Of a DNA stretch of 64,000 nt, positions 35,692 through 46,880 are shown in pieces. Position 1 is the stretch's first letter; each line of letters begins with the position of its first letter. The notes beneath the pieces were generated by a model. The model was not told where the DNA came from. It saw only the letters and a program-made list of their open reading frames with translations, and did not search any database. The DNA is from Seriola aureovittata (Eukaryota > Chordata > Actinopteri > Carangiformes > Carangidae): contig NC_079369.1 in NCBI RefSeq assembly GCF_021018895.1, forward strand, positions 8,377,694-8,441,693, read 5' to 3'. Both the position numbers and the translations under genes were made by a program.

Positions 35692-38600
35692 TTGGGGTGA
35701 AATATGTCTCACAGTTGCAAAGAAACAAATAGTATTTGACACTTTTGACCCCTTTTAGCCTCCACTTTGACTGCCGGGTCAAATTGACCCGAACAGTATC
35801 TATGTAATATAAACATGCAGGGGGGGGTTGCAAATATTCGAAATGAACCATTTTAATTTTATATGTCGATTACACTTATTAAGCCAAGCAGAAGAAGTTT
35901 CATACCCAAAAAATACTTTTAACTATTTTTTTTTTAATTTTTTAACTTTAAACGGGTCAATTTGACCCGCAACATAACAGGAGGGTTAATTGATATAACT
36001 TGACAATGTTTTGGGGATAGCTGATTTGAGACAGGGAGTCATTCGTGGAATTACAGTGGGTACGGAAAGTATTCAGACCACTTTAAATTTTCTTTGTTTC
36101 ATTGCAGCCATTTGCTAAAATCGAAAAAGTTCATTTTATTTCTCATTAATGTACACTCAGCACCCCATCTTGACAGAAAAAAACAGAAATGTAGAACTTT
36201 TTGCAAATTTATTAAAAAAGAAAAACTGAAATATCACATGGTCATAAGTATTCAGACCCTTTGCTGTGACACTCATATTTAACTCACATGCTGTCCATTT
36301 CTTCTGATCCTCCTTGAGATGGTTCTACTCCTTCATTGGAGTCCAGCTGTGTTTAATTAAACTGGATGGACTTGATTAGGAAAGGCACACACCTGTCTAT
36401 ATAAGACCTTACAGCTCACAGTGCATGTCAGAGCAAATGAGAATCATGAGGTTGAAGGAACTGCCCAAGGAGCTCAGAGACAGAATTGTGGCAAGGCACA
36501 GCTCTGGCCAAGGTTACAAAAGAATTTCTGCAGCACTCAAGGTTCCTAAGAGCACAGTGGTCTCCATAATCCTGAAATGGAAGAAGTTTGGGACGACCAG
36601 AACTCTTCCTAGACCTGGCTGTCCAGCCAAACTGAGCAATCGTGGGAGAAGAGCCTTGGTGAGAGAGGTAAAGAAGAACCCAAAGATCACTGTGGCTGAG
36701 CTCCAGAGATGCAGTAGGGAGATGGGAGAAAGTTCCACCAAGTCAACTATCACTGCAGCCCTCCACCAGTCGGGGCTTTACGGCAGAGTGGCCCGACGGA
36801 AGTCTCTCCTCAGTGCAAGACATATGAAAGCCCGCATAGAGTTTGCCAAAAAACACATAAAGGACTCCCAGACTATGAGAAATAAGATTCTCTGGTCTGA
36901 TGAGACCAAGATTGAACTTTTTGGCATTCATTCTAGCGGTATGTGTGGAGAAAACCAGACACTGCTCATCACCTGCCCAATGCAATCCCAACAGTGAAAC
37001 ATGATGTGGCAGCATCATGCTATGGGGGTGTTTTTCAGCTGCAGGGACAGACTAAACTGTCTAAAATTATTCAAAATTCTGAAGTATACTCACATCATGG
37101 GCTACAAGCTCCACATTGCAGTGTGGCCTGTAAAATTGAGACCGTGCTGCCGCAACTACATGGTCCACACTGCAATATGTACCGTGTAAACTTATCATGT
37201 GACTGTTTGGGTGGTTGGATGCCATACATGCCTACTGTTCTGCACTGAACAAACAAGCTGTATATCAATAAAGAGGTTTATGAAAGTTTTATGTTTCCCT
37301 TGGGGAAATTTAGGAAAGGAAGCACAAACTGAGCGAGTAATTGGTGATAATCTGACATGCTTTCCCCTTGTGACTGAGGCCTTACCAGAGAGAGAGAGAG
37401 AGAGAGCACAGCATTTGTCCACATTGTGAGGATGCAGTGTACAAGCGAGTTTCCACAAGTAATGAAATGATATGGTTTGAGTCAGTGGGGGTGGTGTCTG
37501 CACATAAAGTTATCAACAATTACAACATTATATCACCCAATGAAAAAAAATCTGCTACCAAACCTGATACTGTAGCTTAATGAAGAAAATAATTTGACAT
37601 TTGATTTGAGTACATTTTACAAACATAGATTCTTGCAAGTCAAGTTTGCTCAAGTTCAATTTTGAAACTTTAAATTCATATGTTTATGTAAGATTAACAT
37701 ATGCACAGTAATATTTACTTCATTATCTCTTTATCTACTGGCACAAATACCTAATACCAGTGTTGCATCTGTCGTGATACCATTTATGAGTATGTCTTAC
37801 CTTTTTGTGTGTATCGTCTATCCATTGGTGTGTATCAAATAAAAACTGTGTGACTTTGTTCCAGAATCTCTCAGAGGTGCCAGGGTATTGCTGACTGGAG
37901 CCAGTACGGGCATTGGTGAACAAATGGCATATCATTATGCCCGCTTTGGAGCCCAGTTAGTTATTACAGCAAGGAGGGAGAAAGTGTTACAGCAGGTCAG
38001 TGAACTTTACAACATTCTGTATATGGTATCAAGCCTAAAACGAATACACGTATGCACCAATGAATGCATCATCTACCACTTGGTTGAAGCGTTCTATGTT
38101 CACCATGTCATATTCATAGGAATCTAGTCAGACAGAAAACAATAATAAAGAATTAATAAAGAGTTAATAAAAATATTTTCAGTTGGTTGAAGTATGAGTA
38201 TAAGGTCAAAGGTGTTTTCTATATTCTTTTCTGCAGCTGCATTGCACAGTTAAACTATTCCTTCTGGTCTCTGCTTATAGGTGGCAGAGAAGTGCTTGAG
38301 TTTGGGAGCCCAGAAAGCACTTTACATAGCAGCAGACATGGGCAGCGAGTCAGACCCCGAGAAAGTGGTAGATTTTGCTCGGGAAAAGCTTGGAGGGTTG
38401 GATTACCTGGTTCTCAACCACATTGGCCCGAGCCCCTTCAGCATGTGGGAGGGAAATGTCGAACACGTCAGGTGGCTGATGAAGGTAATGCAGCATTTTG
38501 ATGGTCTATCAGCACATTAAATGAGGGAAATGCACTGATCTCTGCATGTGTGTGTGTGCGTGCGTGTGTTTGTGTACTTTTGAAAAGGTGAATTTCTTCA

Positions 38601-39845
38601 GCTATATTCAGATGGCTTGGAAAGCTTTGGACTCCCTCGAGCAAAGCAAAGGGTCACTGGTGATTGTTTCATCACTTCTAGGTAGGTTTGTCACAGGATC
38701 TTTATACACCTGTTGATAACAGCAAACTACAAAACATGTATTGATTACATCATCATTATATATCATATATTATACATATATATATATTAACTCTGTTTTA
38801 TAGCACGTTTCATAACAAAATTACAAAGTGCTTTCAAAGGAAAAGAAAAACGAAAATAAAGAATAAACCAAACTATGTTGAAAACATGTTGATAAATGTG
38901 AAGTTTCAATGTCCATTTTTGAACTTGCCGTTGGCAAAACAATGATAACTCAAGGTCTATTTTGTAGCTGCTCTGGATCTTTTGATCAAATCACATGAAC
39001 TTCATTAGCAGATTGGAATTTTTAAGCATTTTAAGGACCAGTGTCACTTTTTTTTTTTTTACCAGTCCTTGAAGTGCTCAGAAGAAAATTAACTACTACT
39101 TTACATTTGGTATAAAACTCCATCTTCTGAGGAATATCATGTGATATGATTGAACGCTCGAGAACACCTACTAAATGGACGTCAAGCTGAGGTTTAAATT
39201 TTGTTCTTACCTCAACCCCACGAAAGTTCTTAACTTATATGTGCAGTAGACACTAGTTGACATCAAATCTATTAGTACAGACATTTTTAAATGAGGCCCA
39301 AAAAAGGCCACAATAGAGTCTTATATTTCACAACTGACAAAAGTGTCTTGGAACAGCTGGCTCTAATAGTATCTGATGCTTCACAGGTAAAATGCCCAGT
39401 CCCTTCGTGGCACCGTATACCTCAACAAAATTTGCGGTGAACGGTTTCTTTGGGGCCCTTTACCATGAGCTAGCTATGAGGAAGAGTAATGTGTCCATCT
39501 CTATATGTACACTGGGGCTCATTGATACTGATTCTGCCATGGAGAAAGTCAGGTTGGTTAAATCTATATGCAAATTTATCTGGCATCATTAATATTATTT
39601 GTGTAGATTTTACTCTGTGGTACCCACAATGGTTAAGTGAAGTATTTTTTCTGTATCCTAGGGGAGTCACTGATGTACCAGCATACCCTGCCACAGATGC
39701 AGCCTTGAACATCATCATTACAGGAGCTACAAGACAGCCAGAGCTCTTCTACCCTTGGTTCACCCACATTGTGAATCTAAGCAAAGACTGGATCCCTTCT
39801 GCCACAAGTTATATCATCCAGAACTCCTACAAATACGATCCATGA
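33741..39845 (+). CDS. hsd11b1l: Hydroxysteroid 11-beta-dehydrogenase 1-like protein (SDR family)
   Basis: Six coding exons at 33741-33825, 37865-37995, 38281-38484, 38588-38681, 39387-39552 and 39662-39845 join to 287 residues. An N-terminal hydrophobic anchor (about residues 6-20) suggests the endoplasmic reticulum membrane, as for HSD11B1. The Rossmann cofactor motif TGASTGIG is at residues 39-46, the conserved NHIG at 118-121, and the catalytic Ser169, Tyr182 and Lys186 (YTSTK) have canonical spacing. The family reduces or oxidises steroid or related substrates with NADP(H); the true substrate of HSD11B1L is poorly defined. Intron 1 is 4 kb because of two transposon insertions. The donor after exon 5 is GTTGGT, weaker than consensus. 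Adjacent MIC13 supports the assignment by synteny. Confidence 0.93.
34685..35370 (-). pseudogene. piggyBac transposase fragments
   Basis: Reading down from 35370, an acidic N-terminal segment (MEDLSEDEDHLEVNS, DSDYEPNEE) leads to IQWSSSPN. After a frameshift near 35049 comes MHLHAYLGVLILAGVYKS with LWDAETGRAIFRATMS and F..FSRVIRFD, typical of the DDE_Tnp_1_7 domain start. A further shift near 34900 leads to a segment with VWDKWVEQLPLLYN. The catalytic core and C-terminal cysteine-rich finger are missing. Confidence 0.85.
35647..35690. repeat. (TG)22 microsatellite inside the piggyBac relic
   Basis: Uninterrupted TG repeats, 44 bases. Confidence 0.97.
36054..37050 (+). mobile_element. Tc1-like transposon, 3' truncated, in HSD11B1L intron 1
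   Basis: The left end, preceded by TA, reads CAGTGGGTACGGAAAGTATT and is followed by an inner repeat AAGTATTCAGACCCTTTGC near 36246, typical of Tc1-like elements with long terminal repeats. The transposase reading frame follows. Sequence similarity to such elements ends near 37050 and no matching right end is found, so the 3' part is lost. Confidence 0.9.
36425..37046 (+). pseudogene. Tc1-like transposase, truncated
   Basis: An open frame to 36997 encodes the paired-type helix-turn-helix region (ELPKELRDRIVARHSSGQGY, ISAALKVPKSTV) and the second DNA-binding half (KITVAELQRCSREMG). It then gives the first catalytic Asp of the DDE triad in ILWSDETKIELFG. After about 36940 a frameshift moves the reading to WRKPDTAHHLPNAIPTVKH and a degraded GG..FQL, then stops. 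The second Asp (QDNDPKHT-type motif) and the Glu are absent, so it is inactive. Confidence 0.9.
37051..37864. other. Remainder of HSD11B1L intron 1
   Basis: Contains a short (GA)n run at 37386-37407. No exon is seen. Confidence 0.6.
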
Positions 39846-40676
39846 AAAATATTTATCTGTAGTGCTGTTATACATTTTTTCAATCAAATACATGGACATA
39901 TCATGAATTTCTATCCGTCTATCTATCTATATAATAGGATTAGAGATTTGGCATCATATTTATAATGTAAGGATATACACAGTATAGATCCACTTCCCAA
40001 ATTTAGCCTTGATATTGTGGTTCACCCAGATTTTTTGCCCTAATCTTTAACTTTCCATTTGGGAAATCATTTACCTCACAGGCAAATGGATCAGGTTACT
40101 ATATATAACAAACTGGACCTTGTCCTCCTTTCCTCATCTTGCTTTTGGGAGAGGTCCAGTTCTATAAAGTCCACAGGGGAGAAAAGCTCATGGTTTGGGT
40201 TGTTTCCTCATGGCCTACCTCAAAGAGATTAAAAAGGGGTTAGTTCCTGTCTGCAGCGGTCATGGACAGTGCAATCCACCACCAGCTACTGCACCAACAG
40301 ATATCAGGTGCAAATTCAATAAAAAAACACCTATTTTACCACTCAAAAGACGACACAGCGGGAGAATGTCCTGCCTGCAAGTCACACCAGGAAAAGGAAG
40401 ATGCTGAAGAACAGGAGACACTTCTTCTTCCTCAAGTGATATTCAGTGGTGGTTGGAACATCAGACTTTTCACATTACAGAACCTCTGTGGTAAAAGTGA
40501 CAAACATGGTACACTCAAAAAGTCATTCAGGGGACATTACTCCATTGCTTCATTAAATTCAAATTCAGTGATTTAATCAAACTTTTTGAATGCAAACATA
40601 ATACCACTCTAATTTCTGCATCTTACAACTGTAACTAATTTAATTTCCAGTTTCTTTGTTCATTAAAAAGAAAATA
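39846..40676. other. HSD11B1L 3'UTR and downstream DNA
   Basis: Begins with the probable 3'UTR (AATCAAATAC, TCTATCTATCTATAT). ORFs at 40195-40576 have no recognisable domain and overlap each other in different frames. Confidence 0.45.
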
Positions 40677-40995
40677 GGGCTGTACAATTAATAAAAAATA
40701 TTATCAAAATCACAATATGGCCAAGTGCAATATCCAGCTTACACAACCTGCAATCTTTTTTTGATAAAGGTAAAAAAGTGTCACAACATACCATAAATTG
40801 AGCACTGTGGTGCTAAAGAGACGCCCGGCCTACAAATCATATTCTCCAGATGTAAGGTAACATGTTTGTTTGGTACATGCCCAAACAAAAATCACATCAT
40901 CATCATCATTTTTTTAATTTTTTGTTTTTTTTAGTAAAAATGATATTGCAATATCTGTCAAAAATAATCATGATATGATCTTTTTTTGGATACCG
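40677..40995. repeat. Dispersed fish repeat with inverted-end character
   Basis: GGGCTGTACAATTAATAAAAAATATTATC followed by CACAATATGGCCAAGTGCAATATCC, shown in parts, and a right side with TGATATTGCAATATCTG and AATAATCATGATATGATC. It resembles a widespread fish repeat with GGGCTG..CAATTAAT ends; the class is from memory. Confidence 0.5.
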
Positions 40996-41058
40996 TTCAG
41001 GATTAATAAAAAACGAAATTCAAGTTGTGTTAATTCAATTTGTCTGATGAGTTTGTGG

Positions 41059-41204
41059 CATATTTTTTTGCCTTTATTTGACAGGATAGGTGGGAGGTGA
41101 CAGGAAACGAGGAGAGAAAGGTTCCCTGGCTCGAACTCAAACCTGAGATGTTGTGATCAGGGTATAAAGTGTGTTTCTTAAACATTAGGCCACCAGGACA
41201 CCCC
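41059..41204 (-). mobile_element. tRNA-derived SINE
   Basis: On the minus strand the element starts GGGGTGTCCTGGTGGCCTAA (A-box-like) and has a B-box-like GGTTTGAGTTCGAGCC. It continues into a CT-rich body and ends CAAATAAAGGCAAAAAAAT. This is the layout of a fish tRNA-derived SINE, and the tail matches the truncated copies in the granzyme units. Confidence 0.8.
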
Positions 41205-42022
41205 ATAACCAGTTTCACTGAGGTCCAAAAGGAAATTCACTGCACAAAGAACAATTATAAACTCTGCAACAACTGATTACTAAAGCATTATCAGTTGAAT
41301 GCTTATTAAGACTAATTGGAACAATCTTTGAACATCCAAACTTAGATTTATTTAATTTAATTAAAACATTCAGTCATGCCTCAATACCATACTTACTGAG
41401 GAAGAGGTTTTAACCTGAATGGAACAATGCTTTGAATGTCCACATGAGGGCAGTAGTACTAAAGTAGTGAAGTGAGATTACTTCCTATCCACAACAACCA
41501 GTGAAGTCCATTCCCTATTGCGAAAAGATCTGAAATGGCAGAGCATCATGCATTCATAGCAAACTGGTTTGAATTTTTTGGTCTCAAATACAAACGTCTG
41601 TGCTTGAAAGAAAATGGCAGGGTCTGTGCTCACAGATTTACCTCATTTTTATTTATTCATTTAATGCATGTTAAACCCCCATCAGCATACTACTCCTAAC
41701 CCTCCCTGTTCCTTTTCCTGTCTTCACTGTTCTCCACCCCTGGATTCCTCCCCATCTCCATTCTTCTCATTTAGTTTCATCTTTCCAAAGCAGGCCACAG
41801 TAGGCGTTGCAGACTTCCTACAGAGCAGCACTTTCTCAGTGGGTTCCTTTGTGTCTTTGCTCATCATCTCCAAAAGCACCGCAGGCTTCCCATGAAACTG
41901 TTGGCTCAATCCATCCTGGTGGTCTTTTCTTTATTGTAATACACCCTATAGGTTGTACCCTGCTGATAGAGCAGTTTTCTTCTACTGTATACCCAGAATA
42001 CCCAGAGTGAGTTGTCATTGTC
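41205..42022. other. Intergenic DNA, no gene seen
   Basis: Only short overlapping ORFs without domains. A CCCCTGGATTCCTCCCC-type pyrimidine-rich stretch lies at 41690-41770. Confidence 0.45.
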
Positions 42023-42117
<95 letters not shown>

Positions 42118-42118
42118 A
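42023..42118. repeat. (AGAA)24 microsatellite
   Basis: 96 bases of perfect AGAA units. Confidence 0.97.
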
Positions 42119-42430
42119 GGCCTGACTAAATCTTATAGTCTGATTTGAAAAGTTGGTAAACAAAAAGAAAAGCAATTTCTCCTGGATACATATAAGTGAT
42201 TCTCCGAGTGAGAAGTGGCCTTGAATCTGTAATAAAACTTGGCACTCTGCTGTTTTCTTGTGTTGCTTGGATTGATAGGACTGACGGGGAGAAGCCATTG
42301 GAATGCATCTTCTGTCTTGACACTCTTGATGATTTGAGAGGATTTTGAAGATGGTATAATCTCACTGCAGATGTTGTGGAAAGAAAAAAAATCTCTCCCT
42401 TCCTCCCGCTCCTTCTGTGTCTTTTTCTGT

Positions 42431-42431
<1 letters not shown>

Positions 42432-42475
<44 letters not shown>

Positions 42476-42486
42476 ACACACATACA
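42432..42486. repeat. (AC)n microsatellite
   Basis: AC repeats with one T interruption at 42471; a looser AC-rich stretch follows at 42662-42712. Confidence 0.95.
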
Positions 42487-42712
42487 AAAATGGTGGGGCC
42501 TCCTGGGGAGCAGAGCCTGCATGGCCTGGGAGAACAGCCAGAAACACCTGCAACAGATTAGTGCTCCTAATGCTAGGTAATAAATCCTCTCACCCTTCTC
42601 TAGCATCTCCATCTCCATGAATCTTATAGGCTGAGGAGCATCCACCCACAACACTGACTATAACACACACACATGCACATAAACACACACACGTGCACAT
42701 AGACACACACGC

Positions 42713-43594
42713 ACAAATGCACCTATACAGTATAGCATAAACACTGAAACCTTGATGCATCCATCCATATATTTGTATTATCCTTCTCAGTTGTTATCAA
42801 CACCCACGCATGCTGCCAATTAAACCACATACTTACATTATAGCTGTCCTATTGCTTCAGTATCGTGGAGGTTTTCCCCAGGGTTTAGACTGGCCTCTAT
42901 ATCAACATCAAACAATTTCATTATGGCTGCAAACAGTCAAGGCCAAGACCAAAGCTGAGGTTGGCTGCTTTACTGACTACACATAAAACTTGAAAGGTGG
43001 CAGACTGATTGGCCATTTGGGCCAATGCTTACAGAGGTTTGTAATGGAAGTTGAATTCTGCTTTAATATCCGTGATACAGCATATTATTTCATCTCCATG
43101 TTGATGGATAGAGAAAGACAGTCTCTGTGTGTGCTACAATAGTAAAATCAAATGACATGTAAAATATGTCTATAAACCTTTTCCACATAGTCTTGAGTAT
43201 GTCCTCAGTTTTATATTTGCCCACAGAGTTTGCTGATGCAGCAGAAATGTCATGTTTCGGATCATAAATAGTTACCTATCCATGGAAATGGCACAGTACA
43301 CCTCAACCATCATGCACCAGTCCCATTTTATGATTCTTCCTTGTCCTACTTCTTTGAGCATAAAGAGCCCTGCTCCACAAATCATTATCCAGCTTCATCC
43401 ATCTACTATCATTTTTTGTCTCAACTGTTCTGTTCTCTAATAAAGATGTTTAGTCAGTAAAGGAATATTGCAACATTTTGTTAAATGCACATATTTGATT
43501 TGTTACTGAGTTACTGTAGATGAGAGGATTGATATTGCTTTCATGTCTGTGCAGTAAAAGTTACCTAATCATAGCATAAAGACTAGTTACATGC
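42713..43594. other. Intergenic DNA, nothing recognised
   Basis: AT-rich with short ORFs only. Confidence 0.45.
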
Positions 43595-43880
43595 TGTAGT
43601 CCCTGCTGGTTGCCAAGCAACTGGTCCCAGATAAGAAATAGTCAAGCACAAAACTCCCACCTAAAACAGAAAATTATCCTGTTTATGCCTCTGTTTTGTA
43701 CAAGTTTAAAAAAAACAAAACAAGATATAAAGTATTAATTGGTGAGTTTCAGAGGTGCTGAATCTTTTTGCTAAGCTAACTGGCTAGGGGCTCCAGCTAT
43801 AGATTTAAATGACAGATATGAGAGTTGTGTAAATCTTCCTATCTAACTCTTGATAAGAAAGTGAATATGCATATTTTCCA
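43595..43880 (-). repeat. Dispersed fish repeat (GCTAAGCTAAC family)
   Basis: Includes GGTTGCCAAGCAACTGGTCCC, AAACAAGATATAAAGTATTAATTGGTGAG, GAGGTGCTGAATC, GCTAAGCTAACTGGC and CTATCTAACTCTTGATAAGAAAGTGAATATG, shown in parts. I recognise the order of blocks as a decayed copy of a very common fish repeat. Part of the same family occurs at 46570-46880. Confidence 0.55.
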
Positions 43881-45375
43881 TAATTTCAAACTTTTCCTTA
43901 AATGCTTTCACTAAATAACCTACTGTAAACCATTTCACAATGATCTGATATTGTTTTAAAGCTGCAGTACTTACTGAGTTGCAACACTGAAGCATGTATG
44001 AAATATGTATGTACAATAGTAGCTTGTAACATGATGTTACTGAATAAAATGAATATGTGAACATACTGTATAATGCAGGCACTGATATTTAAGCTACTGA
44101 TAAAAAAGCAATAAATATTTATATCAAATTATCTGTAGTGTAAATGTTACCTAAAATCAAATTACATCCATTTATTGGCTCTTCAACTTGAAACCAGCCA
44201 TTGATCTGCGTAGTTGTGTGAGGTGATTAATTTTGAAAAGAATGTTAATCTTCCTGAATACCGAGCTTGTGCATGACCTCTGAAAAGTTTTCACAAAACA
44301 TTGAGCTATGATAACAAAAGGAGAGAGTGAGCGAGAGAGACAGAGAAGGGGGGGATGAAAACCTATGAAAGGAAGCGTCAGTGTGAATAAAAACTGTGGG
44401 TGTGAGAGGTGGCTGAGGTGGCCCTGTGACCCCTGACCTCCTTCCCCCAGGTCCATTCAGAGCAGTACAATGGTTGACACCTGTGTCCTTTCAATACTGG
44501 CACTATTATTGTTTACATCAGCCAGTGGGAGAGAGAGGGAAAGACAGAAAGAGGCCAGAGGTGCTGTGAAGCAGGGTGCACCAGCCTCATGCCAACCCCC
44601 CCCCCCCCACCCCTCCACCCTTCCCCTCTCTCTTTCAAAGACAGGTGCCTTCCTATCTCTCTCTCTCCTTCCTTCTCTCCCTCTCCCCCTCTCTCGCTCT
44701 CTCTGTGTCTGCCAATCTCTTCTCTCTAATTATTTTAGATAACTCCAAACACATCGGCGGAAGGAGAGGATCCACAAAGAGGACAGACAGGGTGTTTTTA
44801 CATCCTGTACTTAATGGTCTGACATCGCTCTATTGCTGCTCTTCTGTATCAGCATTAACACAGAGGGCATCAGATAAAGTTAAGGGGGGAATGTTCAGGA
44901 TCTTCACACCCACGTGGTTTGCAGAAAAAAACACTTTCAACTCCTAAAAATAGTTGCAGAGCATTTTCTTGTTTGATATTTTGGCACCTGCAGAAACAAG
45001 ACAGAACAATTGGCAGCTGTAATTGTCCAAAATCAACATCAAAAAAATGAAACAATCCTAGGTTATGTGCATGGTTTCACAGCCGGAAAGGTTTCAGTTG
45101 CATCTCATATGATAAAATATATACAGAGATTTGTCTGTGTGTAAGCCTTTAATGACGTTCACAGGACAATCCATTCGTTATGTTCTTGCCATTTATCCCT
45201 CCCTTGCTGATCAGGCTGGTGGGGAGAGTCACAGGGAGCATGGGTGGCAGGCTGGGGGTTACATGAATTCTTCTTTTTTTTTTTCACTGGGGGAGAGAAC
45301 GCCCAATTAACAAAGGATAAGAAGTGAACCGTAAACACCCTCAACAAGGCCCAACAAACCTACAAGAACAAGAGC
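43881..45375. other. Intergenic DNA with a pyrimidine-rich block
   Basis: A C-run and CT-rich tract lie at 44596-44725. ORFs through it are low complexity. No gene is supported. Confidence 0.45.
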
Positions 45376-45515
45376 TGTCTCTCTCTCTCTCTCTCTCTCT
45401 CGCTCTCTTTCTCTCTCTCTCTTTCTCTTTCTCCCTCACCCCCCTCTGCTGACCACCCGCCCTCCTCCTCCTCTTCCCTCCTCTTGCTCACTCACTCTCT
45501 CTTCCACTTCCCTCA
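45376..45515. repeat. Polypyrimidine tract
   Basis: A strand-asymmetric run of C and T with few purines, starting CTGTCTCTCTCTCTCTCTC and ending CTTCCACTTCCCTCAC. Confidence 0.85.
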
Positions 45516-45539
45516 CAAAAGGAAGGCTCAGAGCTTACA

Positions 45540-45800
45540 AAGTGCCAATTAACACTGAATGTTTGCCCCTCGCACCTCCCTCTCTGAACTGCTGACAGCT
45601 CTGGTGTTTGGGTTAATACCAAAGGCCTGCAAAGAATTATAATTCTCCTCCTTGCCCCATCCCCCCTTCTCTCCCTCTCCTATCCTTTTATTTTGTTTCC
45701 AATGGGGTGGTTTTACAGTTCAATGCACAGTCAAAGGGTGATATAAAATGACTTTCCAAAGAATTTCATTTAGGGAGAAGAGGGGCTGTGTTGCATTGGG
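45540..45800. other. Candidate conserved non-coding segment
   Basis: Balanced, non-repetitive sequence between low-complexity tracts, with homeodomain-type words (CCAATTAACACTG, GAATTATAATTC) and CTGACAGCTC. It has no open frame. Conservation cannot be tested here. Confidence 0.25.
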
Positions 45801-46091
45801 GCAGCCAGGGGCAGAACCGGGGATAGGGGGGGACCCTGGTGAGACAGAGACAGAGAAGGAGCGGCAACTATAAATTAATAGTGAAAGGTAGTGAAAAGAT
45901 TTGTATCAAAATATTTGCATCATGTGTTGATTATGCTTTTTTACAAGCATAAAATGATTATTCACTCAAATTTCTGTCACTGACGCAGATATTTATGAGT
46001 TATCACATTCTGGTTGCCATATCTTCCTCTCTCATCAGCACTTTGTATGCAAAAAATGCAAACCTGACTCTAATTTACACATAGGTCAACA

Positions 46092-46118
46092 AACACACAC
46101 ACACACACACACACACAC
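46092..46118. repeat. (AC)n microsatellite
   Basis: About 13 AC units. Confidence 0.9.
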
Positions 46119-46569
46119 ATACCCTTTCTCACCCATTGGAACTGTAGGTCCCACTTAAGATGAAGATAGCAGTGTGGGTCATTTATCACAGGCAAGGCTG
46201 ATGGCTGTGCTATGCCTGTTTTTCTCCCTTGTAAACTCCAATAAATCAACCTACTGAATAAAAGAGTGGCCAATGAGAAGAGGTGAGAGGGTTAAACTCT
46301 GGGAGAAACAGAGACCACTAGACTCTTTAAGGGAGCTTCTGCCTGCACTCAATTCCCTGCCCAAACTGGGTCTGCCTTGACAATTTATGACCTCTTGGGA
46401 CCCAGTCTATACTCTCCTCTTTCTTTACTTTGGGATGAGGTCTCCTGTTAAAATGGGTTATCCTTGGGGATGAAGCAAAGTTTGAATTGGATTTTGCTTC
46501 CCTCGGAAAAGGCCTCATAGATCCTGCTAGATCACAATATAGTATGGACACAATATATTACTTGCATTA

Positions 46570-46880
46570 AAAGGAAAAGTTCAGCTTCTATTTGCTTTTT
46601 AATGGTGAGTTCGATGAAAAAGATTGATGCAACTCATTTTTACTGTCTGTTAAATATAAGGCCACAGCCAGTAGCTGGTTAGCTTAGCTTACACAAATAC
46701 CACAAGCAGGGAAATAAAAGTGACATTTTACACATGGGTTTTCGTTTAAGCTTTAACATGTTAATTAAACAGCTTTACAGGTGCTGGTAGGTAGATATTT
46801 TTCACTTTTGAACAGAGGAAAAATTGTTGTTTCCTCCTTTTTCCAGTCTTTATGCTAAGCTAAGCTAGCTGGCAGTTGAA
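46570..46880. repeat. Dispersed fish repeat arranged as inverted halves
   Basis: The left part ends CCAGTAGCTGGTTAGCTTAG; the right part contains ATGCTAAGCTAAGCTAGCTGG, its approximate reverse complement. The right part also has CAGGTGCTGGTAGG, known to me from the reverse strand of the same family. Confidence 0.5.

Larger units (their letters stand above)
34361..35989 (-). mobile_element. piggyBac-type transposon, internally deleted, in HSD11B1L intron 1
   Basis: Both ends show the TTAA target of piggyBac elements (34361-34364 and 35986-35989). Inside them are perfect 15-base inverted ends, CCCTCCTGTTATGTT. Subterminal palindromes GGGTCAATTTGACCC lie at 34409-34423 and 35954-35968, with a variant GGGTCAAATTGACCC at 35776-35790. 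Transposase fragments on the minus strand fill the middle. At about 1.6 kb it is shorter than a full element. Confidence 0.9.

Noticed and set aside
41059..41204. Possible tRNA gene
   Set aside because: The A- and B-box-like words belong to a SINE; no cloverleaf or anticodon arm can be formed convincingly.
41906..42298. 130-codon minus-strand ORF with repeated FLSFFLS
   Set aside because: Translation of the AGAA microsatellite.
42126..42654. Overlapping ORFs up to 173 codons
   Set aside because: They depend on the AC microsatellite (CVCVCV runs) and show no splice or domain support.
44470..44947. ORFs of 90-123 codons in CT-rich DNA
   Set aside because: Low-complexity Pro/Ser/Leu translations of a pyrimidine tract.
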